DNA from: Lentisalinibacter salinarum
Lineage (GTDB): Bacteria; Pseudomonadota; Gammaproteobacteria; Steroidobacterales; Woeseiaceae
NCBI RefSeq assembly: GCF_040706555.1
Contig: NZ_JAPDRH010000004.1
Span: 186,001-250,000, forward strand
Reading direction: 5' to 3'
Length of the DNA: 64,000 bases
A program made the position numbers and the translations under genes. Position 1 is the first letter of the stretch, and each line of letters starts with the position of its first letter. Positions 53,526 through 61,800 of the stretch are shown here, piece by piece. The notes under the pieces are model-generated. The model was not told where the DNA came from and searched no databases. It was given only the letters and a program-made list of their open reading frames with translations.

Positions 53526-53715
53526 GGCGTCTGATTGCCCTGGAGGAGACCGGTGGAACGATAAGAAAAGACTAGCAGAACCGCCCGTATTGTACGTGAC
53601 GCTCTCCGCAGAATCCGCTGTGCGTCAGGTCCGGCGGGCATTGCCGTGAACTGCGTACTTGATCCCGTGGACGGGTCGGCAGAGACTCACGCACGAGTGA
53701 AAGGTGGCGTTCAGC

Positions 53716-54834
53716 ATGGCCGATAAAGTCGATTGCGTAGTCGTGGGTGCAGGGGTCATCGGGCTTGCTGTCGGGCGCGCGCTGGCCATGCGCGGCCGTC
53801 AGGTCGTAGTGCTTGAGGCCGAAGAAGAGATCGCCGCGCACACGAGCAGCCGTAACTCCGAGGTGATCCATGCGGGAATCTACTATCCCCGCGGCTCGCT
53901 GAAGGCGGCGGCCTGCGTTGCCGGCAAGCAGGCGCTTTACGCCTATTGCGCAGAGCGTGGTATCCCGCACCGCAGGCTCGGCAAGCTGATCGTGGCGACC
54001 GCCGATGACGAGCTGGCATTGCTGGAGCGCTATCTTGCCAGCGCCCGGGGCAACGGTGTCCACGATCTCCGGTTGCTGAGTGCGAGCGAGGTCCGGGCGC
54101 TGGAGCCGGCCGTGCGGGCGGCAGGGGGGCTGCTGTCGCCGTCGACGGGCATTCTGGACTCTCATAGCCTCATGCAGGCGCTGCGGGCGGACTTGGAGGC
54201 GTGCGACGGCCTGGTCGTGTGCCGCAGCCGCGTGACCCGCGTGGATCCGGGAACGACCGGTTTTACCGTATACCTCGATGACGACGCCGGGTTCGCCGTC
54301 GAGTGTGACAGCCTCGTCAATTCGGCAGGGTTGTGGGCCACGCGCGTGGCCGGCACGATCACCGGCTTCCCGCGTGAGGCAATCCCGCGCCTGTACCTGG
54401 CCAAGGGTCACTACTTCACGCTGCACGGGCGTTCGCCGTTCAGCCGGCTGGTCTATCCCGTGGCCGGGGGCGGCGGCCTCGGTATTCACGTGACGCTGGA
54501 TCTGGCGGGGCAGGCGAAATTCGGCCCCGATGTGGCCTGGATCGAGAGTGTCGATTACAGCTTCGACGAGGGCCGGCGAACCGCCTTTGCCGCTGCAATC
54601 CGGCGTTACTATCCGGACCTTGGAGATGAGGCGTTAGCACCGGGCTACACCGGCATCCGCCCGAAGCTGAGCGGGCCGGGAGGGGCCGCAGCGGATTTCC
54701 TGATCCAGGGGCCGGGCGACCACGGCATCCCGGGTCTGGTGAACCTTTTCGGCATCGAATCCCCGGGGCTGACGGCGGTGTTCCCGCTGGCCGAGCGGGC
54801 GACAGAGGCGCTCTCCCGCCCCGCCGTCAGTTGA
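53716..54834 (+). CDS. FAD-dependent oxidoreductase (L-2-hydroxyglutarate oxidase-like, DAO family)
   Basis: A DadA/GlpD-like flavoprotein of 372 residues. The FAD loop is VVVGAGVIGLAVGRALA (residues 8-24), then EEIAAHTSSRNSEVIHAGIYY, the active-site entry of LhgO-type enzymes. HYFTLHGRSPFSRLVYPV and YTGIRPKLSGP near the end are also typical. It oxidises a 2-hydroxy acid or an amino acid in the cytoplasm (family knowledge). AAAGGTGG eight bases before ATG at 53716 supports that start; a GTG 12 bases earlier is possible. It is next to but divergent from the XrtA ligase, so a link with EPS is not certain. Its end overlaps the lipoprotein gene on the other strand by eight bases. Confidence 0.85.
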   Translation: MADKVDCVVVGAGVIGLAVGRALAMRGRQVVVLEAEEEIAAHTSSRNSEVIHAGIYYPRGSLKAAACVAGKQALYAYCAERGIPHRRLGKLIVATADDELALLERYLASARGNGVHDLRLLSASEVRALEPAVRAAGGLLSPSTGILDSHSLMQALRADLEACDGLVVCRSRVTRVDPGTTGFTVYLDDDAGFAVECDSLVNSAGLWATRVAGTITGFPREAIPRLYLAKGHYFTLHGRSPFSRLVYPVAGGGGLGIHVTLDLAGQAKFGPDVAWIESVDYSFDEGRRTAFAAAIRRYYPDLGDEALAPGYTGIRPKLSGPGGAAADFLIQGPGDHGIPGLVNLFGIESPGLTAVFPLAERATEALSRPAVS

Positions 54835-55516
54835 CGGACTTGACCGCCTCGCCGGAGAAGTCGCTCTCGATACCGGTTGAATTGAAGGCCGTGGCCGAGA
54901 AGTAGTAGGTGTTCGGGCTGAGGTTTTCCACCACGTAGGTGGTTAGGCCCGGATTGTCGATGGTGACGGTATTACCATAATTGCCCGAGCTGGTGCCGTA
55001 GTAAATCTTGTAGCCGGCGAGGTCGGTCAGCGCCGAGCCGTCGGTGTTCTCCGCTGGCGGCGTCCAGGAAAGCGTCACCGAGCCGGTGCCAACCTGGGTT
55101 ACCGTCACCGAGAAGGCAAGCGAATCGGTGTCGGAGCCGTCGCTCGCGGTGATGCGGATGTTGCCGTAGGTGCCTTCATCCCCAGCCTGGGGTGTCCCGC
55201 TCAGGGCCCCGCTGGAGGCATTGAAATCGGCCCAGGACGGTTTGTTCTGGACCGTAAAGGTGATGGTGTCACCGTCGGGGTCCGAGGCATTCGGCTGGAA
55301 TGAGTAGCTCTCGTCCACCTTGACTGAAGAGGGCGGATTGCCACTGATCGTTGGCGGGTTGTTGCCCGATGAGCCACCGCCGGGTGGCGGGCTCTGATTC
55401 GACCCGTCCCCGGCTGCGTCGGAGCCGCCGGACGAGCAGGCGGCCAGCCACATTGCCGCTGCGACGATGGCGGCGGTTCGCGAAATTGTCCCTCTCGCCT
55501 GAGTGCGTCTGTGCAC
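54827..55516 (-). CDS. Lipoprotein with Ig-like and fibronectin III domains
   Basis: A surface-type lipoprotein of 229 residues. The signal peptide ends in a lipobox (MWLAACSSGG), followed by a Ser/Gly/Pro-rich linker. Residues about 55-135 form a putative Ig (He_PIG-like) domain with DPDGDTITFTVQNKPSWADF and GALSGTPQAGDEGTY; residues 145-229 are a fibronectin III domain with YKIYYGTSSGNYGN. I start it at GTG 55516 because GGAG lies nine bases upstream; a GTG at 55531 adds five residues. It has a cyclic-di-GMP-I riboswitch directly upstream, so it is probably a biofilm or EPS-binding surface protein (inference). It converges on the FAD oxidoreductase. Confidence 0.78.
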   Translation of the reverse strand: MHRRTQARGTISRTAAIVAAAMWLAACSSGGSDAAGDGSNQSPPPGGGSSGNNPPTISGNPPSSVKVDESYSFQPNASDPDGDTITFTVQNKPSWADFNASSGALSGTPQAGDEGTYGNIRITASDGSDTDSLAFSVTVTQVGTGSVTLSWTPPAENTDGSALTDLAGYKIYYGTSSGNYGNTVTIDNPGLTTYVVENLSPNTYYFSATAFNSTGIESDFSGEAVKSVN

Positions 55517-55611
55517 GATGTCGATCTCCACCTGAGTTCAGATCCGAAGTCGGTCTGGGCGGAAGAGAGAGCCGGTGGAAACCGAGGCGGCCGACGGGTA
55601 TGCCAGGCCTG

Positions 55612-55705
55612 ATCAATTCGGTAACCCCGCTATCCTAGGCGTTCGCCCTTAGACCGGAAGCTTTGCGTCCCCGCCTTTCGGCGGGTTTGCCCTTTTCGGG
55701 TTCTC
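55612..55705 (-). promoter_or_regulatory. Cyclic di-GMP-I riboswitch (GEMM-I)
   Basis: Read on the reverse strand, the leader has GGGCAAACC (55685-55693 region), a GC stem with a GAAA loop, then GGGACGCAAAGC (55660-55671), a CCGG helix, and TAGCGGGGTTACCGA (55618-55632). These are the conserved blocks of the GEMM-I aptamer in the right order and spacing, with the first stem (CCCGCC-GAAA-GGCGGG) perfect. The 3' end lies about 95 bases before the lipoprotein start. The expression platform is not resolved by eye; a Pro-poor, GC-rich hairpin is possible at 55560-55611. Cyclic di-GMP is known to control biofilm and EPS genes. Confidence 0.88.
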
Positions 55706-55713
55706 AGTTTCCC

Positions 55714-55750
55714 TGACATAACCCGATTCGGCAATCGGCATGTGACATAA
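55714..55750. repeat. Direct repeats TGACATAA flanking an inverted repeat
   Basis: TGACATAA occurs at 55714-55721 and 55743-55750. Between them lies CCGATTCGGCAATCGG, an inverted repeat of 6 bp arms. They are upstream of the c-di-GMP riboswitch on its strand and downstream of the CRP-like palindrome, so they could be promoter or operator elements. One copy supplies the -10-like TATGTC. Confidence 0.4.
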
Positions 55751-55771
55751 GCGGGACCGCAGTTGCCGGAG

Positions 55772-55787
55772 TGTGACGAGAGTCACA
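55772..55787. promoter_or_regulatory. CRP-family binding palindrome
   Basis: TGTGACGAGAGTCACA fits the CRP consensus TGTGA-N6-TCACA exactly. It is about 67 bases beyond the riboswitch 5' end, towards higher coordinates. On the reverse strand a TATGTC element (55749-55744) lies where a -10 box would be if the site centre (55779.5) is near -42, which is class II spacing. The regulator could be CRP, Vfr or Clp; which one is not seen here. The opposite gene (56177) is about 390 bases away on the other side. Confidence 0.6.
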
Positions 55788-56176
55788 GCTCACTTCTCGA
55801 ACCCGGTCCGTTGCGCAATGGGGCGCCTGTCCCAGCCGGATGCGATTAAACCCCAGCCGATTTGTCGGTGCAAGGGCGTGGGCGAATTTTTTCTTATATA
55901 AATCATGGTCTTGGTGTCGCTCATTGGCGACACCTCAGCTAGAAATTACATTAAGTCACGATCGCAAGGATGGGACTGGACTTGGCAAAGACTCGGTCGC
56001 TCCCGGGTGGCAAATAGTCCGCTGCAGACTGACGCAGGAATCCTCGCGGGTGCCGTCCGCGTAGCGCGTCGTGTGGCACTCGTGACGCGGTGCAGCGATT
56101 CTGCGCAGCGGCGCTTGCAACGGTGCCGATCCGGGCATAGTTTCGACCCATTGACATGGCAGTCGAGGGCGACGTG

Positions 56177-59065
56177 ATGACGGATATCGGTGGATTGCGG
56201 CACGCAGGGCTCTTGCTTGGCTGTCTGCTGGCGGCGGCCTGCGGCGGGAGTTCCGGCTCGGATTCCGGCGAGCCGGACCCCGACCCGGATCCCGGGCTGC
56301 CCTCGGCGAGCATCGACAACCCGACGGTGCAGGAAGGGGATTCCGGCACGGTCGACGCCACTTTCACGATCACACTCTCGGAGGGCGCGCCCGGTACGGC
56401 TTCCGTCCGCTACGAGACCGCGGACGGCACCGCCACCGCCGGAGAGGATTACACGGCCGTGTCCGGGACGCTCGACGTCGCCTCCGGGGCGACCAGTGCC
56501 ACCGTGACCGTGCCGGTGCTCGGCGACACCCTGGACGAGGCGGACGAGACGTTCACATTGCGGCTGAGCGATGCGAGCGGTCTGGCACTCGCGAGTGCTG
56601 CCGCCGAGGCCACCATCGTGGATGATGACGATGCGCCGTCGCTGAGCATCGCCGATGCCTCACTGGCGGAAGGCGACGCCGGGTCCGCCCCGATGACGTT
56701 CACGGTGTCACTGGACGCCGAATCCGGTCGCACGGTCACGGTGGATTACGCGACCGCCGACGGCACGGCGGCGGCCGGAGACGATTACACGGCCACGACG
56801 GGTTCGCTGAGCTTCGGTGCGGGCATCACCGAACGCACGATCGAAGTCGCCGTGCTCGGCGATACGGTTGCGGAGGGGGACGAGACCTTCACGGTGACTC
56901 TCTCGAATGCCGACAACGCCACTCTGGCCGACAACGAAGGCACTGGCACAATCCAGGACGACGATGACGGCGCCGGCGGCCCGGTCTCGGGCCTCGACCA
57001 GCGCCCCTCCAACACCGCCTGCCTGGCCGGCGATGCGCCGGTGGAGGTCACCGGCATCGACACCGAGGTCGCCTTCCCCAGCCTGCCGGCGATCAGTCAG
57101 CCGGTGGCGCTGCGCCAGGCGCCCGGCGATGTCGGCCACTGGTATCTGGTGGAGAAAGCCGGCCGCATCCGGCGGTTCGAAAACTCGCCAGCGGTGGACA
57201 GCTACTCGACCGTTGTCGATATCAGCGCCCGGGTCAGCTCCGGCGCCAGCGAGGCCGGCCTGCTCGGTATCGCCTTCCATCCGGATTTCGCGACCAACGG
57301 GGAGGTGTATCTCTCGTACACCACGGGCAGCCTGACCTCCCGTATATCCCGATTCACCAGCCCGGACGGCGGTGTCACCCTCGATGCGGCCAGCGAGGAG
57401 ATTCTGCTGACCCTCGATCAGCCCTACAGCAACCATAACGGCGGCAACATCCTGTTCGGCTCCGACGGCTTTCTTTACATCGGCTTCGGCGACGGCGGCA
57501 GCGCCGGCGATCCCCAGGACCTGGCCCAGAACACGACCACGTTGCACGGTGCGATGCTGCGGATCGACGTGGACAACGGCACTCCCTACGGCATTCCGGC
57601 CGACAATCCATTCGCGCCGAATGCGCTTTGCAGCGACGGGAACGGAGCGACGGATTGCCCCGAGATTTACGCCTGGGGGCTCCGCAACCCCTGGCGCTGG
57701 AGCTTCGACTCGGCCACCGATGCGCTCTGGGTGGGCGACGTGGGTCAGAACGCCTGGGAGGAGGTGGATATCGTCGAGCGGGGCGGCAATTACGGCTGGC
57801 GCTGCCGGGAGGGTGCCCACGACTACGACACCTCCGGCGTGTGCCCGGCGGGACTGATCGATCCGGTGATCGAGTACGACCACGGCGTCGGCCGCTCGAT
57901 TACCGGCGGCTACGTGTACCGTGGCGCTGCCATCCCGGAGCTGGCCGGCCGCTATGTGTTCGCCGACCTGAACGGCAAGATCTTCGCCTCGGTGGACGAC
58001 GGTGCCGGCGGCTACGGCTACGAGACGCTGCTCGCCACGGGCCATTCCATCGTCTCCTTCGCCGAGGACGAGAACGGCGAGCTCCTGTACATGGATTACG
58101 GCGCGAACACGGTGCGCCGGATCGTGGCGGCGGGCGGCAGCTCCAGCGGCTCGGTGGCGGATAATCTGTCGGAGACCGGCTGCGTGGATCCGGGCGATCC
58201 CACGCAGCCAGCGGCAGGCCTGATCCCCTATGAGCCCATCGCCGCCTTCTGGTCGGACGGCGCCGGGAAAGAGCGCTGGTATTCGCTGCCCGACGGCGCC
58301 ACGGTCGACGTGGACGCCGAGGACGACTGGGTCTTTCCCGCTGGCTCCGTTCTCGTGAAGAACTTCCGTCTGGGCGGCGATCTCATCGAGACGAGGCTGT
58401 TCATGCGGCATAACGACGGCGACTGGGCCGGCTATACCTACGAGTGGAACGACGCGCAGACCGAGGCGACGCGGGTAGAGGGCGGCAAGACGAAAGACAT
58501 CGGCGGGCAGACCTGGATCTATCCCAGCGGCGCGCAGTGCCTCGAATGCCACACCCAGGTGGCGGGCTTCTCGCTGGGCCTCGAGCATGCCCAGCTCAAT
58601 AGTGAGTTCACGTACCCCTCGACGGGCATTACGGCCAACCAGCTGGTGACGGCTGACGAGATCGACGTGCTGGCCGCCCCGCTCGCCGATACGCCGGCCA
58701 ACCTGCCGCGGTTGGCGGATCCGGCGGATACGTCAGCATCGCTGGAGGACCGGGCGAGGGCTTACCTCCACACGAACTGCGCCAATTGTCATCAGCCGAA
58801 CGGGCCGACGCCTTCGAATATCGATCTGCGCTACTTCACGCCCCTGGCGCAGACCAATACCTGTGACGAGGTGCCACTGCAGGGTGACCTTGGCATTACG
58901 GAGGCGCGGATTATCGCGCCGGGTGATGCCAGCCGCTCGATTCTGGTGGTGCGGTCGAACCGAAGGGACGTTCATCGCATGCCGCCGTTGGGGAGCACTC
59001 TGGTGGACGGCTCCGGTATTCAGCTGCTTAGTCAATGGGTTGATAGCCTTGGGGGCTGCCCCTAA
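56177..59065 (+). CDS. Lipoprotein: Calx-beta x2, PQQ-type sugar dehydrogenase and diheme cytochrome c
   Basis: A multidomain protein of 962 residues. The N-terminus has a lipobox (LLAAACGG) and an acidic linker. Two Calx-beta domains span about residues 43-153 and 154-264 (each ends in VDDDD or QDDDD). A glucose/sorbosone dehydrogenase beta-propeller covers about 294-654, with YSNHNGGNILFGSDGFLYIG and YIGFGDGGSAGD, and AWGLRNPWRWSFD. The last 300 residues match the SO2930-type diheme domain, with CxxCH at Cys788 (QCLECH) and Cys868 (NCANCH). It probably oxidises an extracellular sugar and passes electrons to its own hemes. ATG at 56177 has GAGGG seven bases upstream; another ATG is seven codons earlier. 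Confidence 0.85.
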   Translation: MTDIGGLRHAGLLLGCLLAAACGGSSGSDSGEPDPDPDPGLPSASIDNPTVQEGDSGTVDATFTITLSEGAPGTASVRYETADGTATAGEDYTAVSGTLDVASGATSATVTVPVLGDTLDEADETFTLRLSDASGLALASAAAEATIVDDDDAPSLSIADASLAEGDAGSAPMTFTVSLDAESGRTVTVDYATADGTAAAGDDYTATTGSLSFGAGITERTIEVAVLGDTVAEGDETFTVTLSNADNATLADNEGTGTIQDDDDGAGGPVSGLDQRPSNTACLAGDAPVEVTGIDTEVAFPSLPAISQPVALRQAPGDVGHWYLVEKAGRIRRFENSPAVDSYSTVVDISARVSSGASEAGLLGIAFHPDFATNGEVYLSYTTGSLTSRISRFTSPDGGVTLDAASEEILLTLDQPYSNHNGGNILFGSDGFLYIGFGDGGSAGDPQDLAQNTTTLHGAMLRIDVDNGTPYGIPADNPFAPNALCSDGNGATDCPEIYAWGLRNPWRWSFDSATDALWVGDVGQNAWEEVDIVERGGNYGWRCREGAHDYDTSGVCPAGLIDPVIEYDHGVGRSITGGYVYRGAAIPELAGRYVFADLNGKIFASVDDGAGGYGYETLLATGHSIVSFAEDENGELLYMDYGANTVRRIVAAGGSSSGSVADNLSETGCVDPGDPTQPAAGLIPYEPIAAFWSDGAGKERWYSLPDGATVDVDAEDDWVFPAGSVLVKNFRLGGDLIETRLFMRHNDGDWAGYTYEWNDAQTEATRVEGGKTKDIGGQTWIYPSGAQCLECHTQVAGFSLGLEHAQLNSEFTYPSTGITANQLVTADEIDVLAAPLADTPANLPRLADPADTSASLEDRARAYLHTNCANCHQPNGPTPSNIDLRYFTPLAQTNTCDEVPLQGDLGITEARIIAPGDASRSILVVRSNRRDVHRMPPLGSTLVDGSGIQLLSQWVDSLGGCP

Positions 59066-59117
59066 AGAAAGTAATATCATCCTCCGCTGCAGACCCTGGG
59101 CCAATTCGGAGATCCAG

Positions 59118-59903
59118 ATGCCGTTGCTGCCTAATGACGAATTGCTCTGGTTTCTTTTTTCCGTCAGGAGACGATTTCGTCGGCAGGGCCCGTCTATCGT
59201 ACTCACGTCGATGCCGAAGTCCGGTTCGACTTTTCTCAGTCGGGTATTGCAATCCGTTACAGGCTTTTCCGATGCCTATCTCGCATGCGCGTACGGCAAT
59301 ACTGAGCAGGAATTGTATCTTCCGAAGGTTATGGATGCCTGGGGCAGAGGAACCGTGACGCAGCAACACTTCAAGGCTAACCGGCACAACCTCAATCTGC
59401 TTGAAGCATTTGCTCTTCGACCTGTTGTCTTGGTCAGAAATGTCCTCGATGTGCTTGTCAGTATGCGTGACCACGCACTGCAGCCCGAACTCAACAGCCT
59501 GCCCGGTCTGTATCCGCCTTCCGGGTTTTCGGGTCTCGGGGAGGAACGACAATTTGATTTCCTCGTCGATTACGCAGCGCCATGGCTGATCTCGTTCTAT
59601 GTCTCCTGGGAGCAGGTGCTGCGGAACGGGCGCAGTGAAGTTCTGTTGGTGCGTTACGAGGATGCGAAACAGGACTGGGCAGTAATGGGTGCGCGGATAC
59701 TCGAGTTCTGCGGGGTGGAAATTGAGGCGGAGCGCATCTCCCGGACGGTGGATCGTCTGCAGAACGAGCGACCCGAGAACGTCCGCCGCAACGTGGGAAT
59801 AGTTGGCCGAGGGTCACAAATGCTTACTGAATCACAACGGGAGAGGGTGGCGACAATTGCCTCACTATATCCCGATGTGGATTTTTCGCTCGTAGGCCTT
59901 TGA
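59118..59903 (+). CDS. Sulfotransferase family protein
   Basis: A protein of 261 residues with a 5'-PSB loop VLTSMPKSGSTFLSRVLQ (residues 28-45) and 3'-PB segment VVLVRNVLDVLVSMRDH. EVLLVRYEDAKQDW is the late conserved motif. The start follows GGAGA by six bases. A longer open frame starts inside the sugar dehydrogenase gene and was not used. It lies just after that gene and is closely followed by an Asn-synthase-like gene, repeating the sulfotransferase plus Asn-synthase pairing seen at 7.7-10.7 kb. It is the fifth sulfotransferase in the window. Confidence 0.8.
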   Translation: MPLLPNDELLWFLFSVRRRFRRQGPSIVLTSMPKSGSTFLSRVLQSVTGFSDAYLACAYGNTEQELYLPKVMDAWGRGTVTQQHFKANRHNLNLLEAFALRPVVLVRNVLDVLVSMRDHALQPELNSLPGLYPPSGFSGLGEERQFDFLVDYAAPWLISFYVSWEQVLRNGRSEVLLVRYEDAKQDWAVMGARILEFCGVEIEAERISRTVDRLQNERPENVRRNVGIVGRGSQMLTESQRERVATIASLYPDVDFSLVGL

Positions 59904-59905
59904 AT

Positions 59906-61573
59906 ATGCGACTCGCGTTAGTTCTGGGTAGAGATGAACCCGAAATTTTACTGAAGAATCAGTACCCGTCGCGTTCGTCTGAAGGCGCGTGTCGGGTGGG
60001 ACAGTGTTCTGTCGCACTGTGGGGAGGATCCCTGCTGAGTCGGGACAACGCTTTTTTGGCGGTGATGGGCACGCCTCTAGGAGCGGGGCCTCTGCAAGTG
60101 CCAGCCGACTCCGGAAAGGCACGGCAGGTCTTTGGCACGTGGGACGGTATCTTCGCCGCGTTATATTGGAATGGTGACGAGGAGCGATTGATCGTCGCCA
60201 CGGATTTCCTCGGTCTGTTTCCCCTCTACTACGCACGACAAGGGGGTTGCCTGCGAATCGCCACGCAGACACAGGCTTTCGGATCATCGGAGCCGGACCC
60301 CGGGAGTTGGGCCAGTTTCATACTGCTTGGCCATACTCTGGGAGATCGCACGTTATCGGCCGATATCCGCCGCTTCCCGCCTGGCAATACCAATGTTTTC
60401 GATGGACAAGGAAGATTGCTCGTGCAGAGCGAATCGTGGCGATATCCGGCGCGCTCGAATGTACATGGCGTGGCCGACGTGCTGGAGGCGGCACGTGAAA
60501 GCCGGGATCTGTATTTGGGACAGCAGCCGGCGGGACGGGCGACTCTTCTCTTGAGTGGCGGTTTCGATTCACGGTTTATTGGCTGTCTGCTCAGGGAACG
60601 TGATGTCGAGGCGACCGCTCTTATGGTCGACAATCCGGGCGAGCGAGCGAACGTAGAGGGCCTTCTTGCTCGACGTGTAGGCAGAGCCCTCGGGTTTCCG
60701 ATCGCCACTCGCTGTGCCTCGAGGGATTTCTATTCGTCTTCGGAGTTTCTGAGTTATCTGCGATCGACCGATGCGGCAACACCAAGCCTCGGATTGTTCA
60801 TTTCACAGATACATGCGTTCATCGAGGAAAATGGTCCTGTCTGGGAGGGACTTATCCCAGGCGCACTATTGGTGGATCTGCATAACCCCGGAGGGGGTTT
60901 CGCGGAATGGCGTCGATCGGAAGGAGCGACTTGGGAATCGGAAAAGTGGGTCGCGGCCAAGTCGGTGTTCAAGGAGCCCTTCCTCGATGCGATGCGCTCA
61001 GGGTTTGACGACCAGTGGCGTGAGGAGACCGCGAAATACTCGGACGATGCAGTCGGTATAGAGGAGTTTGTGCTGCGCAATCGTTCACGGAATCGGACGT
61101 CCATCAATCCACTGAAGGTGTTCGCTGTGGACCGCCCCGTCTACCTGATTGGTTCGACGCGCCACTTCGTCGAGGTCGCCGGTTCCATCCCCTTCGATCA
61201 GAAGTGCAATTTCCGGTTATATCGGGAGTTGATGGGGAGGTTTTCCGAGGTACGGAGTATCCCGTTTCTGTCCGGTGGTCAGTTGGTGAACGGTCCCCGG
61301 CCCTCAGCGCTCTATCTCCGTTATGCACTGAGAATCGGCGTTCACGAATTCGCGAGCAAGCGTCCTCGTCTCGGAAGATTGGTCCCCCATCAGTCCTTCG
61401 AGCGGTATTTCACCCCCTCAATATACGCTGAAGAAGGATTCCTCGGTGGGCGCGACGACACGTACGTTCGGGACGATTGTCTCTCGCCCGGCTCCGGCCT
61501 GTCCGCGAAGTGGCGGTTCCACTGGCTGGCCTGGCGTGACCTGCATTCTCATGCCAGGGAGGTATTCCATTGA
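59906..61573 (+). CDS. Asparagine-synthase-like protein lacking the glutaminase Cys
   Basis: A protein of 555 residues. The PP-loop is LLSGGFDSRFIGCLL; domain 1 keeps FGTWDGIFAALYWN and DFLGLFPLYYARQGGCL but starts MRLALVLGRDE, without Cys2. Compared with true AsnB the C-terminal motifs are weak. The frame also allows a TTG two codons upstream, which overlaps the previous stop (TTGA); the ATG has a better distance from the AGG. Being two bases or less from the sulfotransferase gene, it is likely cotranslated with it. Inferred role: ATP-dependent amide formation on a sugar acid or linked amino acid. Confidence 0.78.
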   Translation: MRLALVLGRDEPEILLKNQYPSRSSEGACRVGQCSVALWGGSLLSRDNAFLAVMGTPLGAGPLQVPADSGKARQVFGTWDGIFAALYWNGDEERLIVATDFLGLFPLYYARQGGCLRIATQTQAFGSSEPDPGSWASFILLGHTLGDRTLSADIRRFPPGNTNVFDGQGRLLVQSESWRYPARSNVHGVADVLEAARESRDLYLGQQPAGRATLLLSGGFDSRFIGCLLRERDVEATALMVDNPGERANVEGLLARRVGRALGFPIATRCASRDFYSSSEFLSYLRSTDAATPSLGLFISQIHAFIEENGPVWEGLIPGALLVDLHNPGGGFAEWRRSEGATWESEKWVAAKSVFKEPFLDAMRSGFDDQWREETAKYSDDAVGIEEFVLRNRSRNRTSINPLKVFAVDRPVYLIGSTRHFVEVAGSIPFDQKCNFRLYRELMGRFSEVRSIPFLSGGQLVNGPRPSALYLRYALRIGVHEFASKRPRLGRLVPHQSFERYFTPSIYAEEGFLGGRDDTYVRDDCLSPGSGLSAKWRFHWLAWRDLHSHAREVFH

Positions 61574-61737
61574 CGATCCGCCGGGATGACCAGGCTTGCA
61601 CGACATTAACAACGCTGTGTCGGAAAACGTTACATCCCATGATGCCAAGGAATCTGGCAATAGAGGATAAGCCCCTGGTTTTGTTGCCCTAGCGAGTCAT
61701 CGGCGTGCTTCTTGCATGATTTTGCCTGACAGCGACG

Positions 61738-61757
61738 TGCAGACATAAGGTCTGCGA
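61738..61757 (+). other. Short stem-loop in the leader of the copper-radical oxidase gene
   Basis: GCAGAC and GTCTGC form a 6 bp stem with a 5-base loop (ATAAG) in the 227-base gap between the Asn-synthase-like gene and the oxidase gene. There is no T-run after it, so a terminator is not supported. The gap also has a GGGGGAGA ribosome site before GTG 61801. Confidence 0.35.
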
Positions 61758-61800
61758 GAAGAATAGCAAGAACGCAGCTGACAAGCCGGGGGAGAGACAA

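Larger units (their letters stand above)
55517..56176. other. Divergent intergenic region with the riboswitch and CRP site
   Basis: About 660 bases between the lipoprotein gene (reverse) and the sugar dehydrogenase gene (forward). It holds the c-di-GMP riboswitch, the TGACATAA repeats and the CRP palindrome listed separately. A further stem-loop GTGTCGC...GCGACAC lies at about 55914-55933 and has no T-run. Near 56017-56062 a GGCAAA...GACGCA pair resembles a GEMM core but the rest does not fit. An AT-rich tract (AATTTTTTCTTATATAA) at about 55885-55901 could be part of a promoter for the forward gene. Confidence 0.5.

Noticed and set aside
55669..55693. Rho-independent terminator (CCCGCC-TTTC-GGCGGG followed by T-rich sequence) on the forward strand
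   Set aside because: This is the P1b-like stem of the reverse-strand riboswitch; the T-rich part is only TTTGCCCTTTT and no forward transcript ends nearby.
55975..56110. A second GEMM-like riboswitch before the sugar dehydrogenase gene (GGCAAA, short stem, GACGCA)
   Set aside because: The first half looks like the aptamer, but the GGTAGC...GGGGTTACC half is missing and an alternative GTGCC/GGCAC stem occupies the place. Covariance search would decide.
56708..58588. A 626-codon reverse-strand open frame
   Set aside because: Shadow of the GC-rich sugar dehydrogenase gene; its composition is low in aromatic residues and shows no domain.
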